Source of the DNA: Streptomyces aureoverticillatus | Lineage (GTDB): Bacteria; Actinomycetota; Actinomycetes; Streptomycetales; Streptomycetaceae | Direction of reading: 5' to 3' | Assembly (NCBI RefSeq): GCF_014649395.1 | Contig: NZ_BMSY01000023.1 | Location: 1 to 62,230, forward strand | Length of the DNA stretch: 62,230 nt | In this document: piece after piece, positions 19,936 to 28,541 of the stretch | How positions within the stretch are numbered: the first letter of the stretch is position 1 | Layout of the letters: each line of letters starts with the position of its first letter | Notes under the pieces: model-generated | What the model saw: the letters and a program-made list of their open reading frames with translations, nothing else | Databases searched by the model: none | What the model was told of the DNA's origin: nothing | Program-made: the position numbers and the translations under genes

Positions 19936-21042
19936 TCAGGCGGGGGCGTGGTCCTTCTGCCGGGTCGGCTCGCTCACCTCGTGCAGGAAGGTGGCGACCT
20001 GCCGGTAGGACTCCCAGAAGCCGACCTCGAGGTAGGGGATGCCGCGCTCGGCGCAGTAGTCGCGGGTCAGTTCGCGGGCGCGGGCCAGGTGGCGCTGCGG
20101 CATCGCCGGGAACAGGTGGTGTTCCACCTGGTAGTTGAGGCCGCCGTAGAGGAAGTCGATCCACCAGTTGGGGCGGATGTTGCGGGAGGTGAGGACCTGG
20201 CGCTCCAGCCAGTCCAGGGTCTCCTTCTCGCCGTCGCGGACCTCCATGCCCTTGTGGTTGGGGGCGAACATCAGGCCGAAGTAGACGCCGAGCGCGGCGT
20301 GCTGCACGGCGATGAAGGCGATGGCCTGCCAGGGGGTCAGGACGGTGAAGACGGCCGTCAGGTAGATCACGGTGCGCAAGGCGACCAGGGCGATCTCCAG
20401 GTGGCGGTGCTTGGCGCCGCTCTTGGCGAGCTCCTTGATCGTGGTCTTCTCCATCTTGTAGCCCTCGAGGACGAGCAGGACGAAGAAGAGCACCCGCTGG
20501 TGGCGGACGATGAAGCGCTGGAGGGGGGTGCGGGTGGCGTACTGCTTGATGTCGAAGATCGCGGTGCGGCGGCCGATGTCGGGGTCGAGGCTGATGTGGT
20601 TGGGGTGGCTGTGGTGGCGGTTGTGGTGGTTGACCCACCAGGCGTAGCTGACTCCGCTGAAGAAGTTGGCGTGGAAGTAGGCGGTGAGGGTGCCGATGCG
20701 CTTGTCACGGAACATCGCCTTGTGGCCGACCTCGTGCCACATGTAGGCGCTCTGCACCCCGCACAGGCCCATCCACACCGCGACCGGCATCTGCCACCAG
20801 GACTCGCCGATCAGGAAGAACGCGATGAGGCCGGCCAGGATGAGGGACATGTTCAGGGCGAGGCGGCGGTAGTCGTAGCGCGTGTCGAGGTCCAGGAGGC
20901 CCTCGGCCTTCACGCGCTTGAGCAGCTCGGCGAAGCTGGCGGAGGCGCCCTTGCTGCTCTGCTCCCCCGTCGCGACCGCGAGGCCGGGATCGAGCTGCCG
21001 TACCGTGCTGGGCTGTGTCTCGGTGATGTGCGGAGACTGCAT
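19936..21042 (-). CDS. Membrane fatty acid desaturase (acyl-lipid/acyl-CoA type)
   Basis: At 368 residues it has the three histidine boxes of the diiron membrane desaturases: HEVGHKAMF, HHNRHHSHPN and NYQVEHHLFP, embedded among hydrophobic helices. It introduces a cis double bond into a fatty acyl chain. In an azoxy-type pathway it could make the alkenyl side chain. The start ATG 21042 follows AAGGAG with 8-base spacing; a longer upstream frame would run through the SARP promoter and is rejected. The terminator at 19878-19914 ends the unit. Confidence 0.95.
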   Translation of the reverse strand: MQSPHITETQPSTVRQLDPGLAVATGEQSSKGASASFAELLKRVKAEGLLDLDTRYDYRRLALNMSLILAGLIAFFLIGESWWQMPVAVWMGLCGVQSAYMWHEVGHKAMFRDKRIGTLTAYFHANFFSGVSYAWWVNHHNRHHSHPNHISLDPDIGRRTAIFDIKQYATRTPLQRFIVRHQRVLFFVLLVLEGYKMEKTTIKELAKSGAKHRHLEIALVALRTVIYLTAVFTVLTPWQAIAFIAVQHAALGVYFGLMFAPNHKGMEVRDGEKETLDWLERQVLTSRNIRPNWWIDFLYGGLNYQVEHHLFPAMPQRHLARARELTRDYCAERGIPYLEVGFWESYRQVATFLHEVSEPTRQKDHAPA

Positions 21043-21103
21043 AGAAGGATCTCCTTGGGCAGGACGTATCCCGGCGCGGGGCGCCGGACGATATGCACGC
21101 TTC

Positions 21104-21146
21104 AGCGTCGGCCGGCGTGCTGATGGGGCGCTGATGGCGCCCTGGA
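21104..21146 (-). promoter_or_regulatory. SARP-type promoter of the desaturase gene (GTCAG class)
   Basis: On the minus strand, TCCAGGG, ATCAGCG and ATCAGCA are in exact 11-bp phase, then 8 bp and GACGCT as -10. It lies 62 bases upstream of the desaturase start, inside the gap after the repeat-protein gene. Confidence 0.65.
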
Positions 21147-21211
21147 AAACCGCCGGGGGCGGGACCGGGGGCGGGCGGCGCGCCAGGCGTGGGGGCGGTC
21201 CGCCCGCGCGT

Positions 21212-21481
21212 TCACGCGGCCGGCGCCGTGGCGGGCCGGGCGGCCAGGCGGGCATCCAGGGTGTGCAGCACCTCGTCGGCGGCGCGTGCGACGTGTACGT
21301 CGTCGGGGGCGCCGATGACGGCCATCAGGGACTCGACCAGCTGCTGCTGCAGCACCTCGGTGCCGGCGGATCCGGCGGGCTCAGTGGGCTCAGTGGGCTG
21401 GGCGGGTCCGGTGGGCTGGGCGGGTCCGGTGGGCTGGGCGGGTCCGGTGGGCTGGGTGGGTCCGGTGGGCTGGGTGGGCAT
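21212..21481 (-). CDS. Small protein with Pro-Thr-Gly/Pro-Ala-Gln tandem repeats, unknown
   Basis: 89 residues. The first third is a tandem hexapeptide array (variants of P-T-G-P-A-Q) encoded by 18-bp DNA repeats at about 21400-21475. The remainder is a predicted amphipathic helical segment (EVLQQQLVESLMAVIG, then AADEVLHTLDARL). AAGGAG sits 9 bases before the ATG, which supports a real gene. It lies 66 bases downstream of the seryl-transferase gene and is probably co-transcribed with it. I recognise no family; the helical part might be a docking or chaperone element. Confidence 0.65.
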   Translation of the reverse strand: MPTQPTGPTQPTGPAQPTGPAQPTGPAQPTEPTEPAGSAGTEVLQQQLVESLMAVIGAPDDVHVARAADEVLHTLDARLAARPATAPAA

Positions 21482-21547
21482 GGCTGTCTGCTCCTTCGTG
21501 CTGCGCCCGTGGCAGAGGGGGGCGGGGCGCGGTGGGGTGATGGAGGG

Positions 21548-22642
21548 TCAGAAGGCGTTGCAGGCACGGAAGATGTGCGCGAACGCCGCGATGGAGGCCG
21601 GGCCGTCGAAGGCCACGTACTCGGTGATCGGCTCCTCGGGAGCCCACTTCTCCTTGTAGGCGAGCTGGGTCTGGGCGGGGTAGAGCGCCGCGCCCTGCTC
21701 CCACAGGAAGTGCATCAGCCACCGGAAGGACGCGCTGTGGCCGGGCAGTTCGCGGGCGGCGTCCAGGCCGGTGAAGGGGGTGAAGCCGAAGTGCAGCCAC
21801 TGCGTGCCCTCGGCCCGCAGCACCTCGATGACGTGGGAGTTGATGGCTTCCATCAGGCCCGGTGTGCCGTCGGGGATGCGCCGGCTCAGGTCGTGCATCC
21901 AGCCCGCCCGGCTGCCGTACACCGGTGAGTAGGAGATGTAGCCGACGGGCCGGGAGTCGATGGTGCCCACGAACAGGCGCCGGTGTTGTTGTGCCCGCCC
22001 GCCCAGCTCGCCGACCAGGAACGTCAGCGGGCGTGCCTGGTCTCCCTTGGAGCCCAGCCAGGCGGTGTCGATCTCGTCGATGGCCGCGCTCACCTCGTGC
22101 GCGGCCACCTCGCTGACCTTCAGTCCGCTGCGGAAGGCCCGGGAGATCTTGTTGCGCATGCGCATGAAGCGGCTGCCGCGCAGGGTGAAGTCGGGCAGGT
22201 GCACGACCCAGGAGGAGCCGAACTGGTTGACGGTGAAGCCGCGTTCGGCGTAGGCGAGCGCGTCGTGGCGCTGCAGCTGGGCGCCCACCACGTGCAGGCC
22301 CTGGCCGTGGGCGTGGGCGACGAACTTCTCGAGCAGGGGCCGGTAGGAATCGGGGGCGGCGAAGGGGCCGCCGAGCTGGATGAGGTAGCGGCCGGCCCTG
22401 CGGTAGGCGATGACGCCGTCGAGGCCGGGGGCGGTGAAGGCGCTGGTGTGCCGGCTCATCGCGAGGAAGGCGCTGGGGTTGTCGGCCTGGGTGTGCGTGC
22501 GGATGGCGTCAAGGACGGTGTCGTACGCGGCGTTCTTGCCCGGCGCGCTGTCCTGCGCGGGGTTCGTGCCCGGCGCGCTGTCCTGCGCCGGCGTCACCGC
22601 CACCGGCGCGGCCGCGTCGGTCAAGGGGGTCGTCGAAGACAT
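21548..22642 (-). CDS. VlmA/MprF-type aminoacyl-tRNA-dependent transferase (seryl transferase)
   Basis: 364 residues with a tandem GNAT fold like the C-terminal catalytic domain of lysyl-phosphatidylglycerol synthase (MprF, DUF2156): GWMHDLSRRIPDGTPGLMEA resembles the D-L-x-R-R-x-P motif, and LAYKEKWAPEE the F-K-E-K-F-x-P motif near the C terminus. The family takes an amino acid from aminoacyl-tRNA. VlmA of the valanimycin pathway uses seryl-tRNA to acylate isobutylhydroxylamine. The window also has a VlmL-like SerRS and two tRNA-Ser-like RNAs, so seryl transfer to an alkyl-hydroxylamine is the leading hypothesis. The ATG follows AAGGAAGAG. It is divergent from the tRNA-Ser-like gene. Confidence 0.85.
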   Translation of the reverse strand: MSSTTPLTDAAAPVAVTPAQDSAPGTNPAQDSAPGKNAAYDTVLDAIRTHTQADNPSAFLAMSRHTSAFTAPGLDGVIAYRRAGRYLIQLGGPFAAPDSYRPLLEKFVAHAHGQGLHVVGAQLQRHDALAYAERGFTVNQFGSSWVVHLPDFTLRGSRFMRMRNKISRAFRSGLKVSEVAAHEVSAAIDEIDTAWLGSKGDQARPLTFLVGELGGRAQQHRRLFVGTIDSRPVGYISYSPVYGSRAGWMHDLSRRIPDGTPGLMEAINSHVIEVLRAEGTQWLHFGFTPFTGLDAARELPGHSASFRWLMHFLWEQGAALYPAQTQLAYKEKWAPEEPITEYVAFDGPASIAAFAHIFRACNAF

Positions 22643-22743
22643 CGAGTCTCTTCCTTCCCGTTCTGGATCGGGACTGGACCGGGGAAGTAGAGCACTTGGT
22701 ATTCGAGTCTCGGAAGAGCGGGAATTCGGGGCCCGATCGGGGT

Positions 22744-22786
22744 GTCAGCGGCCCGTCAGGCGAATATCAGGAAGGGGTGCGACGTT
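22744..22786 (+). promoter_or_regulatory. SARP-type promoter of tRNA-Ser-like copy 1 and the kinase/dehydratase genes
   Basis: GTCAGCG, GTCAGGC and ATCAGGA repeat with exact 11-bp phase, followed after 8 bp by GACGTT (-10). Transcription should start near 22793, giving a leader of about 31 bases before the tRNA-like RNA. The third heptamers here and at the second copy both begin ATCAGG, so the two tRNA promoters resemble each other. Confidence 0.7.
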
Positions 22787-22823
22787 ATTGCCGTGACCGG
22801 GAGGAAAGTGTTCCCGGGAATGG

Positions 22824-22912
<89 letters not shown>

Positions 22913-22920
22913 CCTTTCGC

Positions 22921-22941
22921 GGTGGCACGGGATGTGTCACC
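22921..22941 (+). terminator. Small hairpin between tRNA-like copy 1 and the kinase gene
   Basis: An 8-bp stem with one G-U pair and a 5-base loop, 10 bases after the tRNA-like RNA. It could be a weak terminator or a 3'-processing element that lets some transcripts continue into the VlmJ-like gene. Confidence 0.4.
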
Positions 22942-22998
22942 GGGAAATGTGCGCGCCCGCCCGCCGGTTCATCGACGCAGCGTCTGGAGAATCGCCTC

Positions 22999-24078
22999 AT
23001 GCCGACCGCGGCATCCCCTGCCCCCCGGCGGGCCCTCGTCGTCGTCAATCCCACCGCGGGCACCGCCGGTGCGGACCTCATCGAGCAGGTGCTGCGGCTG
23101 TGCCGTCAGCAGCTGGGGGCCGTCGCGGTGCACCGTACGACGCACCGGGGCAGTGCCGGGGAGGCCGTGCGCGACGCGCTGGCGGCCCGCCGTGGCGGCG
23201 GGCCGGTGCCCGATGTGGTGGTCGCGGTCGGCGGGGACGGCACGGTGCACGAGGTCGTGCGGGCCCTGGCCGCCCAAGACGGCGCGGACGGCGCGGACGG
23301 CGCGGCCGGCGGGCCGGGCGGGCCGCACCGCGCCGCCGGTCTGGGGCGGCGGAGTGCCGCGCTGGCCATCGTGCCCGCGGGCACCGGCAATTCCGGCTAC
23401 CGCATGCTGTGGGCCGACCGGCCCTGGCAGCGCTCGCTGCGGGCGGTCCTGGCGGGCGACCGGAGCGGGGCCCGGCTGCGCCGCATCGATCTGGGGCGTC
23501 TGGTGGAGACGGGTGAGCCGGTGCTGCTGGGGGCCTGTTCGGGGCTGATCGCCCAGGGGCTGATCGCGGCCCGGGGCATCACGGCGGCCGGGCGGGAGAA
23601 GTACGCGCGGGCGCTGCCCGAGGCGGCGGCCGGCTTCACCCCCTACCCCGGGCGGGTCACCGTCGACGGCCGGGTGCTGCACGAGGGCCCGACCGTGCTG
23701 GCCAATGTGGGCGGCGGCCGCCACCGCGGCGGGCAGTACCTGCTGCTGCCCGGCTCCGAACTGGACGACGGCCTGCTGGATGTGTGCGTGGTCGGCGCCG
23801 GGGTGGCCCCCGCCGAGGTGGCGCACCTGGCCCGGCAGGGTCTGCTGCACACCCGCGAGGGCGTGGTGCACGGCCGGGGCCGGCGCATCGTGGTGGAGCG
23901 CCTCGACGGCCGGCCGCTGCTTTTCGAGCACGACGGTGAACTGCAGCACCTGAGATGGCCGAGCATGACCGTCGAGGTGCTGCCGGGCGCGCTCGCCATC
24001 TGGGGTGCTCCCAAGGAGGTAGTGACGCGTGTCGATACTCAAGGAGCTGTGCCGCTGGGCGGCGTGGCTGCGCCCTGA
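22999..24078 (+). CDS. Diacylglycerol-kinase-family kinase (VlmJ-like)
   Basis: A 359-residue DAGK catalytic-domain protein with the ATP-binding signature VAVGGDGTVHEVVRALA and the second motif IVPAGTGNSGY; C-terminal all-beta lid present. In valanimycin biosynthesis VlmJ, of this family, phosphorylates the serine-derived hydroxyl of valanimycin hydrate so that VlmK can eliminate phosphate. The next gene is a VlmK homologue with a 50-base reading-frame overlap, which strongly supports the same pairing here. The ATG 22999 follows GGAGA; longer upstream frames would cover the tRNA-like gene. Housekeeping lipid kinases share the fold, but the neighbourhood argues for a biosynthetic role. Confidence 0.9.
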   Translation: MPTAASPAPRRALVVVNPTAGTAGADLIEQVLRLCRQQLGAVAVHRTTHRGSAGEAVRDALAARRGGGPVPDVVVAVGGDGTVHEVVRALAAQDGADGADGAAGGPGGPHRAAGLGRRSAALAIVPAGTGNSGYRMLWADRPWQRSLRAVLAGDRSGARLRRIDLGRLVETGEPVLLGACSGLIAQGLIAARGITAAGREKYARALPEAAAGFTPYPGRVTVDGRVLHEGPTVLANVGGGRHRGGQYLLLPGSELDDGLLDVCVVGAGVAPAEVAHLARQGLLHTREGVVHGRGRRIVVERLDGRPLLFEHDGELQHLRWPSMTVEVLPGALAIWGAPKEVVTRVDTQGAVPLGGVAAP

Positions 24079-25498
24079 GGACATTCCCGCCCGGGTGCGG
24101 GCCCTGGCCTCCAGCCAGTTGCTGTCGCAGCTGGCCTCGATCCGGGCGGGGATCGCGCATCCGCTGGGCGGGCGCCTCATCGAGGGCTTCGGGCCGCCGC
24201 TGCAGGCCGACCCGCGCACCTCGGCGTGTGTGCTGTCCGGGCTCGGCTCCTGGCTCAACCTCGACGACACCGCGTATGCGGGGCATCTGTCGAACTCCAC
24301 GGTGTCGGTGCCGCTGGCCTACGCCTACGCGCGGCGCCTGGACGGGCCGGCGCTGCTGGCGGCGGTGGTGGCGGCCAACGAGTGCGCGGCCCGCATCACC
24401 GCGGCCGCCACCCTGGGGCCGCTGCGCGGCCACTCGGCGGTGCACACCCACCTGGCGGGCGCGGTGTGCGGGCGGCTGCACTGCGAGGGCGCCGACGACG
24501 CGGTGTGGTCCAACGCGCTCGGTCTGGCCTTCGCCATGCCCAACTGGCCGCTGATGCGCGCGTTCTTGGCCAGTGACGCCCGGCTGTTCAACACCTTCAC
24601 CCCGGTGCGTACCGCGATGGACTCCTGTGACGCGGCCCGCGCCGGGCTGACCGGCGCCATCGACATCCTGGAGCACCCCGACGGGTTCTTGGACCGGTTC
24701 GCCTCGGTGCCGCTGCCGGACGCGGTCAGCGCCGGGCTGGGCACGCGCTGGCACACCGAGACCCTGTCGTTCAAGATGCATCCGGGCGGGCCGGGCGTGG
24801 ACGCGGCGGTGGACTGCGCCGCGGCGCTGCACCGCCGGCTGGGCCCGTGCCGGGCCGAGGACGTGGAGGAGATCGTCGTCGAGGCCTCCCTGTACACGCT
24901 GTTCGCGGGCCGGAAGGCGGCCTCCTACATCGTGGGGCCGGGCTCGCCGCTGGGCGCGCTGGTGCTGCACACCCCCTACCCGGTGGCCACCGCGCTGCTG
25001 ACCGGCGGCCTGACGGTCAACGACTTCGCCGCGCCGCTGCTGAACGACCGTCAGCGCTGGGCGCTGGCCGATCGGGTGCGCCTGGTGCACGATCCGGAGC
25101 TGACGAAGGCGCTGTTCGCCTCCGAGGCGCCCTTCGGTGAGGCGGTGCGCCAGGCCGGTGAGGCGGCCGGGCCGTGGCTGCGTGCCTTCGCCGGTCAGGA
25201 GGCGGCCGAGCTCGCCCGGCGCGCGGCCGGCAGCGCCGCCCGGGACGCCTTCACCGCCTCGGCCAAGGCCACCGGCGCCCGGGTCACGGTGCGCATGGCC
25301 GACGGGCGCACCGTCAGCCGGCAGCGCATGATCCCCGTGGCCGCGGCCGGCCCGCACACCCGCGCCCATCACGGCGAACTGATGCGGGAGAAATTCCTGG
25401 AATTCGGTGGCAGTCCGGAGGTCGCCGAGGCCGCGGCGGGCCTGGATTCCATGGATGCCGACGCGCTGCGGCACTGGATCGAATCGGCGCTGCGGTAA
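24029..25498 (+). CDS. MmgE/PrpD-family dehydratase/lyase (VlmK-like)
   Basis: 489 residues, full length for the MmgE/PrpD family, with the all-helical N-terminal domain (LNLDDTAYAGHLSNSTVSVP region, then GRLHCEGADDAVWSNALGLA) and the C-terminal swivelling domain ending in a conserved-looking GGSPEVAEAAAG. VlmK of this family catalyses loss of phosphate from valanimycin hydrate phosphate, giving the alkene of the dehydroalanine-type product. GTG 24029 has a perfect AAGGAGGT 8 bases upstream, and the gene overlaps the kinase gene by 50 bases, implying translational coupling. The family and the vlmJ-vlmK pairing are firm; identity of the substrate is inference. Confidence 0.9.
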   Translation: MSILKELCRWAAWLRPEDIPARVRALASSQLLSQLASIRAGIAHPLGGRLIEGFGPPLQADPRTSACVLSGLGSWLNLDDTAYAGHLSNSTVSVPLAYAYARRLDGPALLAAVVAANECAARITAAATLGPLRGHSAVHTHLAGAVCGRLHCEGADDAVWSNALGLAFAMPNWPLMRAFLASDARLFNTFTPVRTAMDSCDAARAGLTGAIDILEHPDGFLDRFASVPLPDAVSAGLGTRWHTETLSFKMHPGGPGVDAAVDCAAALHRRLGPCRAEDVEEIVVEASLYTLFAGRKAASYIVGPGSPLGALVLHTPYPVATALLTGGLTVNDFAAPLLNDRQRWALADRVRLVHDPELTKALFASEAPFGEAVRQAGEAAGPWLRAFAGQEAAELARRAAGSAARDAFTASAKATGARVTVRMADGRTVSRQRMIPVAAAGPHTRAHHGELMREKFLEFGGSPEVAEAAAGLDSMDADALRHWIESALR

Positions 25499-25501
25499 TT
25501 C

Positions 25502-25544
25502 ACGAGGCGCATGTCAGCGGCGGGTCAGCCCTCGCTGAAAACAT
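25502..25544 (+). promoter_or_regulatory. SARP-type promoter of the main azoxy operon (GTCAG class)
   Basis: ACGAGGC (weak), GTCAGCG and GTCAGCC in 11-bp phase, then 8 bp and AAACAT as -10. Located 149 bases before the reductase gene that opens a ten-gene plus-strand run. Confidence 0.6.
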
Positions 25545-25692
25545 CGGTTCCCAGTGGGCCCAGGCCCCCATGAGCCGGAAATGGAAAGGCCCGCGGCCCG
25601 GTGGGGCCGGCGGGCCCGTGGATCAGCGGGCCGGCGGATCACCCCGGCCGGCGGACAGTGAGCCGGACCATAGACATGGAAAGGTCCCTTTG

Positions 25693-27300
25693 ATGCCTGA
25701 CAAGGAACTCCGCAGCTACAAGCTCTATATCGCGGGCAAGGACGTCGAAGGGGACGGCTGGGTCTATACGGTCAGCGCCCGGTCCCTGCTCGAGGACGTC
25801 TTCACCAGCGTCAGCCTGAAGCGGGAACTCGAGCAGCACCCCGACTCCGACGCCGCCGGCCACCCCTATGTGGTGGGCCGCTGCGCGGTGGCCGGCGATG
25901 CCTCCATCGACCTGGCCACCGAGGCCGCCGCGGCCGCCGCCCCCGCCTGGGCCGAGGTGCCCCTGGAGCGGCGGATGCGCCTGGGCAGCATGTTCCGTGA
26001 GGAACTCATCCGGCGCGAGGAGGAGTTCCTGGACATCCTCACCAGTGAGGCGCACCCGCTGCGCCTGGCCCGCTGGGAACTGAGCTGCATGAAGCAGATC
26101 TACAGCGACGAGAGCCTGTACTGGTACCGGCAGCGGATGCACACCGAGTTCGAGCACGAGGGCCGGCGCCTGATCGTGCGCCGCCAGCCCGACGGCGTGG
26201 TCGCCTTCAACCCGCCGCAGAACGCGCCCGCGCCCAGCGCCGCCCTGGCCGTGCTCGCGCTGATGGCCGGCAACGCCGTCATCATGCGCGCCCCGCGCAG
26301 CATCGCGCTGTCCACCATGTGGCTGATGCGCGACGTGGTCGGCCCGCTGCTCGAGGAGATCGACGCGCCCGCCGGGATCCTGAACGCGGTGTGCTCCAAC
26401 CCCAAGCAGACCCTGGACCGCTGGGTCACCTCCCCGATGATCAACGACATCTTCTACATCGGCGGCAGCGAGGAGGGCCTGCGCTTCCAGGAGAGTTGTG
26501 TGGCCAACGGCAAGAAGCCGATCCTGGAGCTGGCCGGCAACGACACCATCGTCATCTGGAAGGGCGCGGACCTGACCAAGGCCGCCGAGGCGATCTGCGA
26601 GTCCTTCTACGGCTCCGGCCAGATCTGCATGGTGCCCAACTGCGTGCTGGTGCACCCCGAGGTCGCCGACGAGCTCATCGCCGCGGTCAAGGAGCGCATC
26701 ACGCTGGTCAGGCCCGGCTATCCCGAGGACGAGGACGTGCTGCTCTCCCCGGTGCGGCGCAGCGAGAAGTTCTTCGCGCTGCTGGCGCAGTCCCTGGAGC
26801 ACGGCGGGCAGGTCATCACCGGCGGGCAGCGCACCGAGGTCGACGGCACCGTCTCCGACACGGGTGTGTTCCTGCAGCCCACCGTGGTGCGGGTGGACGG
26901 CCTGGCCGGCGCCCGCCAGCACGACATCGTGCGCAGCGAGACGTTCTTCCCGCTGCTGCCGATCGTGGTGCCGCAGGCGGTGGACGCGGCCGGCGACGAC
27001 GAACTGCTCAACGCCTTCATCGACTTCGTCAACTCCAACGAGTACGGGCTGCGCAACTCGCTGTGGGTGAAGTCGGCGCGGGTGATGAACGCCTTCGTGC
27101 AGCGGGTCGTCAACGGCGGCCTGCTGAAGATCAACGACTCGCACATCGGGTTCCTGCCGTATCTGCCCAGCCACGGCGGCACCGGGCTGACCGGCGGCGT
27201 CTACGGCGAGGCCAACTACCCGATCCTGAAGACCTCCCACATCCAGGGCGTCAGCATCGCCCACGACGTCAGCCCGCACGAGGCCGTCTTCGGCCCCTGA
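25693..27300 (+). CDS. Aldehyde-dehydrogenase-fold acyl-thioester reductase
   Basis: At 535 residues it has the ALDH catalytic features: Cys in GSGQICMVPN, the ELAGND glutamate/asparagine region and NPPQNAPAPS as the substrate-channel asparagine motif. About 60 N-terminal residues precede the fold. Such enzymes can run as acyl-CoA or acyl-ACP reductases (LuxC-like), releasing a fatty aldehyde. The aminotransferase two genes on then gives a reason: aldehyde to primary amine. This would replace the valine decarboxylase VlmD, absent here. The ATG follows GGAAAGG. The direction of the redox step is inference. Confidence 0.85.
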   Translation: MPDKELRSYKLYIAGKDVEGDGWVYTVSARSLLEDVFTSVSLKRELEQHPDSDAAGHPYVVGRCAVAGDASIDLATEAAAAAAPAWAEVPLERRMRLGSMFREELIRREEEFLDILTSEAHPLRLARWELSCMKQIYSDESLYWYRQRMHTEFEHEGRRLIVRRQPDGVVAFNPPQNAPAPSAALAVLALMAGNAVIMRAPRSIALSTMWLMRDVVGPLLEEIDAPAGILNAVCSNPKQTLDRWVTSPMINDIFYIGGSEEGLRFQESCVANGKKPILELAGNDTIVIWKGADLTKAAEAICESFYGSGQICMVPNCVLVHPEVADELIAAVKERITLVRPGYPEDEDVLLSPVRRSEKFFALLAQSLEHGGQVITGGQRTEVDGTVSDTGVFLQPTVVRVDGLAGARQHDIVRSETFFPLLPIVVPQAVDAAGDDELLNAFIDFVNSNEYGLRNSLWVKSARVMNAFVQRVVNGGLLKINDSHIGFLPYLPSHGGTGLTGGVYGEANYPILKTSHIQGVSIAHDVSPHEAVFGP

Positions 27301-27352
27301 GCCGCGCCCGCCTCCTGCCCTGCCCCCCTTCCTTCCACGGAGGTGTACGCCC

Positions 27353-28492
27353 GTGCGCTCCCTCGACTTCGCCCGCGCGGTCTGCGACCGGTACCACCCC
27401 GGGCTGCTCAAGGCGCTGGAAGCCATCCCCTTCACCGAGCGCGAGGCGCTGGGCAGCCCGGCGATCGGCGTGTTCCGCGCGCACGGCGGCGTGGGCCTGA
27501 TGGTGCCCGCCGCGTTCGGCGGGCACGGCGCCGACCCCCTCGACGTGGTGCGGGTGCAGCGCGCGGTCGGCGCCGCCTCGCCGTCGGTGGCCGCCGGGGT
27601 GACCATGCACCACTTCACCGTGTCGATGCTGTACGCGCTGGCCGAGCCGGCCGGCCGGCTGGCCGACAACCAGGTTCAGCTGCTGCACCGGATCGTGCCC
27701 GACCAGGTGCTGATGGCCTCCGGCTGGGCCGAGGGCAAGACCCAGCAGAACATCTTCACCCCCTCGGTGCGGGCCACCCCCGTCGAGGGCGGCTACCGGC
27801 TGGACGGCGCCAAGAAGCCCTGCAGCCTGGCCCGTTCGATGGAGCTGCTGACCGCCTCCATCGCCGTGCCCGGCCCCGACGGCAGCCCCGAGCTGGCCCT
27901 GGCCCTGGTCCCGGCCGACGCGCCGGGCCTGGGCGTGCACCCCTTCTGGGGCAGCGACGTGCTGGCCGCCTCCGAGAGCGAAGAGGTCCGCCTCACCGAC
28001 GTGTTCGTCCCCCACGACATGGTCATCCGTACCACCGCCGAGGACCCCCACCGCATCGAGGACCTGCAGGCCGCGGGCGTCATCTGGTTCGAGATGCTCA
28101 TCTCGGCCGGCTATGCGGGCGCGGCGGCCGCACTGGCGGAAGTGGTGCTGCAGCGCGGGCGGGGCAGCGCCGCACAGCGCGCCGATGTGGTCATCGACGC
28201 CGAGAGCGCCTTCGCCCTGCTGGAGGGCGTGGCACGCGCGGTACGCGACGGCCTGGCCGGCGAGGAGGCGGTGGCGCAGGTGCTCATCGCCCGCTACGCC
28301 GCCCAGGAGCTGCTGGCCCGCTGTGCGGAGCGGAGCCTGGAGCTGCTGGGCGGCATGGACTTCGTGCACAGCCCCGACCACGCCCGCCTGGCCGCCTCGG
28401 TGCGGCCGCTGATCTTCCATCCGCCGGGCCGGGCGGCGACCTGTGCCCCGCTGGCCGACTACTTCGGCGGCGCCCCGCTCGACCTGTCCTGA
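27353..28492 (+). CDS. Acyl-CoA-dehydrogenase-fold flavin monooxygenase (VlmH-like amine N-hydroxylase)
   Basis: 379 residues of the acyl-CoA dehydrogenase superfamily: GLMVPAAFGGHGADPLDVVR in the N-terminal helical domain, ASGWAEGKTQ in the beta domain, and a C-terminal four-helix bundle. The catalytic glutamate region of true acyl-CoA dehydrogenases is not evident. VlmH, the isobutylamine N-hydroxylase, belongs to this group and needs the separate reductase VlmR; a matching reductase is at 17280-17810. Sitting between the aldehyde-forming and transaminating enzymes, N-hydroxylation of the new alkylamine is the best guess. A desaturase role is the alternative. GTG start. Confidence 0.82.
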   Translation: MRSLDFARAVCDRYHPGLLKALEAIPFTEREALGSPAIGVFRAHGGVGLMVPAAFGGHGADPLDVVRVQRAVGAASPSVAAGVTMHHFTVSMLYALAEPAGRLADNQVQLLHRIVPDQVLMASGWAEGKTQQNIFTPSVRATPVEGGYRLDGAKKPCSLARSMELLTASIAVPGPDGSPELALALVPADAPGLGVHPFWGSDVLAASESEEVRLTDVFVPHDMVIRTTAEDPHRIEDLQAAGVIWFEMLISAGYAGAAAALAEVVLQRGRGSAAQRADVVIDAESAFALLEGVARAVRDGLAGEEAVAQVLIARYAAQELLARCAERSLELLGGMDFVHSPDHARLAASVRPLIFHPPGRAATCAPLADYFGGAPLDLS

Positions 28493-28541
28493 CCCCTGCA
28501 GCCCGCGTCCTCAACAGTCCGTCTTTTTCAGGGAGTTATCC

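Noticed and set aside
21043..21255. Longer desaturase starting at 21255
   Set aside because: The ATG at 21042 has AAGGAG at proper spacing, and the extension runs through the SARP promoter at 21104-21146.
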